Shown here: positions 63,054 through 64,000 of the stretch, in pieces
How the letters are laid out: each line of letters starts with the position of its first letter
Position numbering within the stretch: the first letter of the stretch is position 1
Source of the DNA: Platanthera guangdongensis
Taxonomy: Eukaryota; Streptophyta; Magnoliopsida; Asparagales; Orchidaceae
DNA length: 64,000 bases
NCBI GenBank assembly: GCA_039583875.1
Contig: CM077147.1
Location: 108,236,124-108,300,123 of the forward strand
Direction of reading: 5' to 3'
The notes under the pieces: model-generated
Databases searched by the model: none
What the model saw: the letters and a program-made list of their open reading frames with translations, nothing else
Told to the model about the DNA's origin: nothing
Position numbers and translations under genes: made by a program

Positions 63054-64000
63054 ACAAGTCGACCAACTAGCAAAGCATGGTCCCCAGGTGGGGGGTACCA
63101 TCACCGACCTGTTCCGCCCCTCCATCGAAGAGGGGGAGCTCATGAAAATTGATCAACAAACTTCGTGGATGGACCCAATTGTGACTTTCCTCTCCACGGG
63201 AGAGTATCCGGAGGGGGCAGATAAGAAGAAGCTAAGGCACAAGTCGGCGTATTACCTCCTCCAGGGCGGGCAGCTGTACAGGAAGACACTCTCAGGGATA
63301 TTGGCTCGTTGCGTGGCCGAAGGGGAAGTACAAAGAATCTTGGAGGAAGTCCACTCCGGAGAGTGTGGGAGCCACTCCGGGAGTCGGACACGGGAAGGAA
63401 GAATCGTCAGACAAGGGTACTTCTGGCCCACCCTGAGCCATGACGCAATGGAGTTCGCGAGGAGGCGCCATAAATGCCAGTTGTTTGCCCCCCTCCAGCT
63501 ACAGCCGACCCAACGACTAAAAAGTATCACGGCCCCCTGGCCCTTCGCAATTTGGGGAATGGATTTGGTTGGACTGTTCCCCCAGGCCAGTGGGCAGAGG
63601 AGGTTCCTCCTAGTAATGATCGACTACTTCTCCAAGTGGTTGGAGGTGAAGGCGCTAGCCAAGGTGACTTCCCAGGTTATCATGAACTTTGTTTGGGGGG
63701 AGATCATCTATCGTCATGGGCTGCCCCAGGCCATCGTAACGGACAACGGGCCCCAGTTCGCCAGTGCCGAGTTCACTGGTTTTTGCGAGCATCTTGGAAT
63801 CGACCTCAGGTTCGCCTCGGTCCATTACCCCAGGAGCAACGGGCAGGTGGAGGCCGCGAACAAGATCATCGTCAACCTCCTCAAGAAGAAGGTAGAGAAT
63901 TTGAAGGGGAGCTAGGTGGAACATCTTCCCGCGGTTCTTTGGGCCCTAAGAACCACCCCCAACACGGCTACTGGAGAGACACCCGTCAAGCTCTCTCACG
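62950..64000 (+). pseudogene. pol: E7 integrase, truncated by window end
   Basis: After HVPREENEQVDQLAKHG the integrase begins at about 63240: YYLLQGGQLYRKTLSGILAR, EVHSGECGSHSGSRT, IVRQGYFWPTLSHDA and a degenerate CQLFAPLQ. The core has FAIWGMDLVGLFPQA, IVTDNGPQF and RSNGQVEAANKIIV, so D, D and E are present. A TAG at 63913 replaces the usual tryptophan of GSWVEHLP, and the reading continues VEHLPAVLWALRTTPNTATG to the end of the window. Confidence 0.88.

Larger units (their letters stand above)
58157..64000 (+). mobile_element. E7: Tat-lineage Ty3/gypsy element, truncated by window end
   Basis: 5' LTR 58157-58913, then Gag, protease, reverse transcriptase, RNase H, a second RNase H-like domain and integrase, running off the window. 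The dual RNase H and the non-methionine-type priming region are features of the Tat lineage (Retand/Ogre group). GC-rich coding contrasts with the other elements. It is inserted in the E6 3' LTR after ACGAT; the second duplication copy is outside the window. Confidence 0.9.

Noticed and set aside
1..64000. Host genes, tRNA, rRNA or organellar inserts
   Set aside because: Nothing outside the elements resembled a host gene or a cloverleaf RNA by eye; a tRNAscan or protein search could still find a small one.

Overview
This window is a block of plant nuclear heterochromatin made almost entirely of LTR retrotransposons nested in one another. I see no host protein gene, rRNA, tRNA or organellar DNA. 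The elements are Ty3/gypsy chromoviruses with Tekay/Del-like polyproteins, a Sirevirus-type Ty1/copia element, a Tork-like Ty1/copia element and a Tat-lineage Ty3/gypsy element. Their priming sites (TGGTATCAGAGC type) and LTR core promoters are those of angiosperms. The species cannot be named from this sequence.

Layout, oldest first. E0 is a decayed minus-strand chromovirus seen only as pieces at 1-296 and 25266-27150. E1, a minus-strand chromovirus (297-25265), sits in the E0 reverse transcriptase, with flanks CAAAC/CAGAC. E2, a plus-strand chromovirus with giant LTRs (4832-20785; LTRs 5601 and 5280 bp), sits in the E1 reverse transcriptase between ATGGC duplications. To the right, E4, a minus-strand Tork-like copia element (27151 to about 49471), sits in E0 gag. 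E3, a minus-strand Sirevirus (27333-44013), sits in the E4 3' LTR between CATAG duplications. S, a 4701-bp solo LTR related to E2 (35561-40261), sits in the E3 protease motif between CACCC duplications. From 49472 to 52635 there is a 141-bp tandem array, an unassigned leader-like stretch and two partial LTR-like units. E6, a gag-only relative of E1 (52636-58156), follows. Its 3' LTR is cut by E7, a plus-strand Tat-lineage element (58157 to beyond 64000).

All coding regions carry stops, frameshifts, deletions or lost catalytic residues. E2 is the least damaged (three stops and two one-base frameshifts in pol). E4 and E6 are deletion derivatives that could only have moved with help from related elements.

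Four signals go beyond ordinary annotation. (1) The last third of the giant E2/S LTRs holds a 91-bp block that is nearly identical between otherwise diverged LTRs, plus several hairpins whose pairing is kept while sequence changes, which suggests a structured RNA leader. (2) Short minisatellites built on inverted TCGA-core arms occur in E1, E3 (both LTRs and two internal sites), E6 and E7, and in the arrays at 49.7-52.1 kb, across unrelated lineages. (3) Candidate GT-AG introns lie exactly at the gag/protease boundary of E0, E1 and E2. (4) A 158-bp repeat in the E2 LTR carries five paired W-box-like sites. I inspected all of this by eye; no alignment, folding or database search was run.
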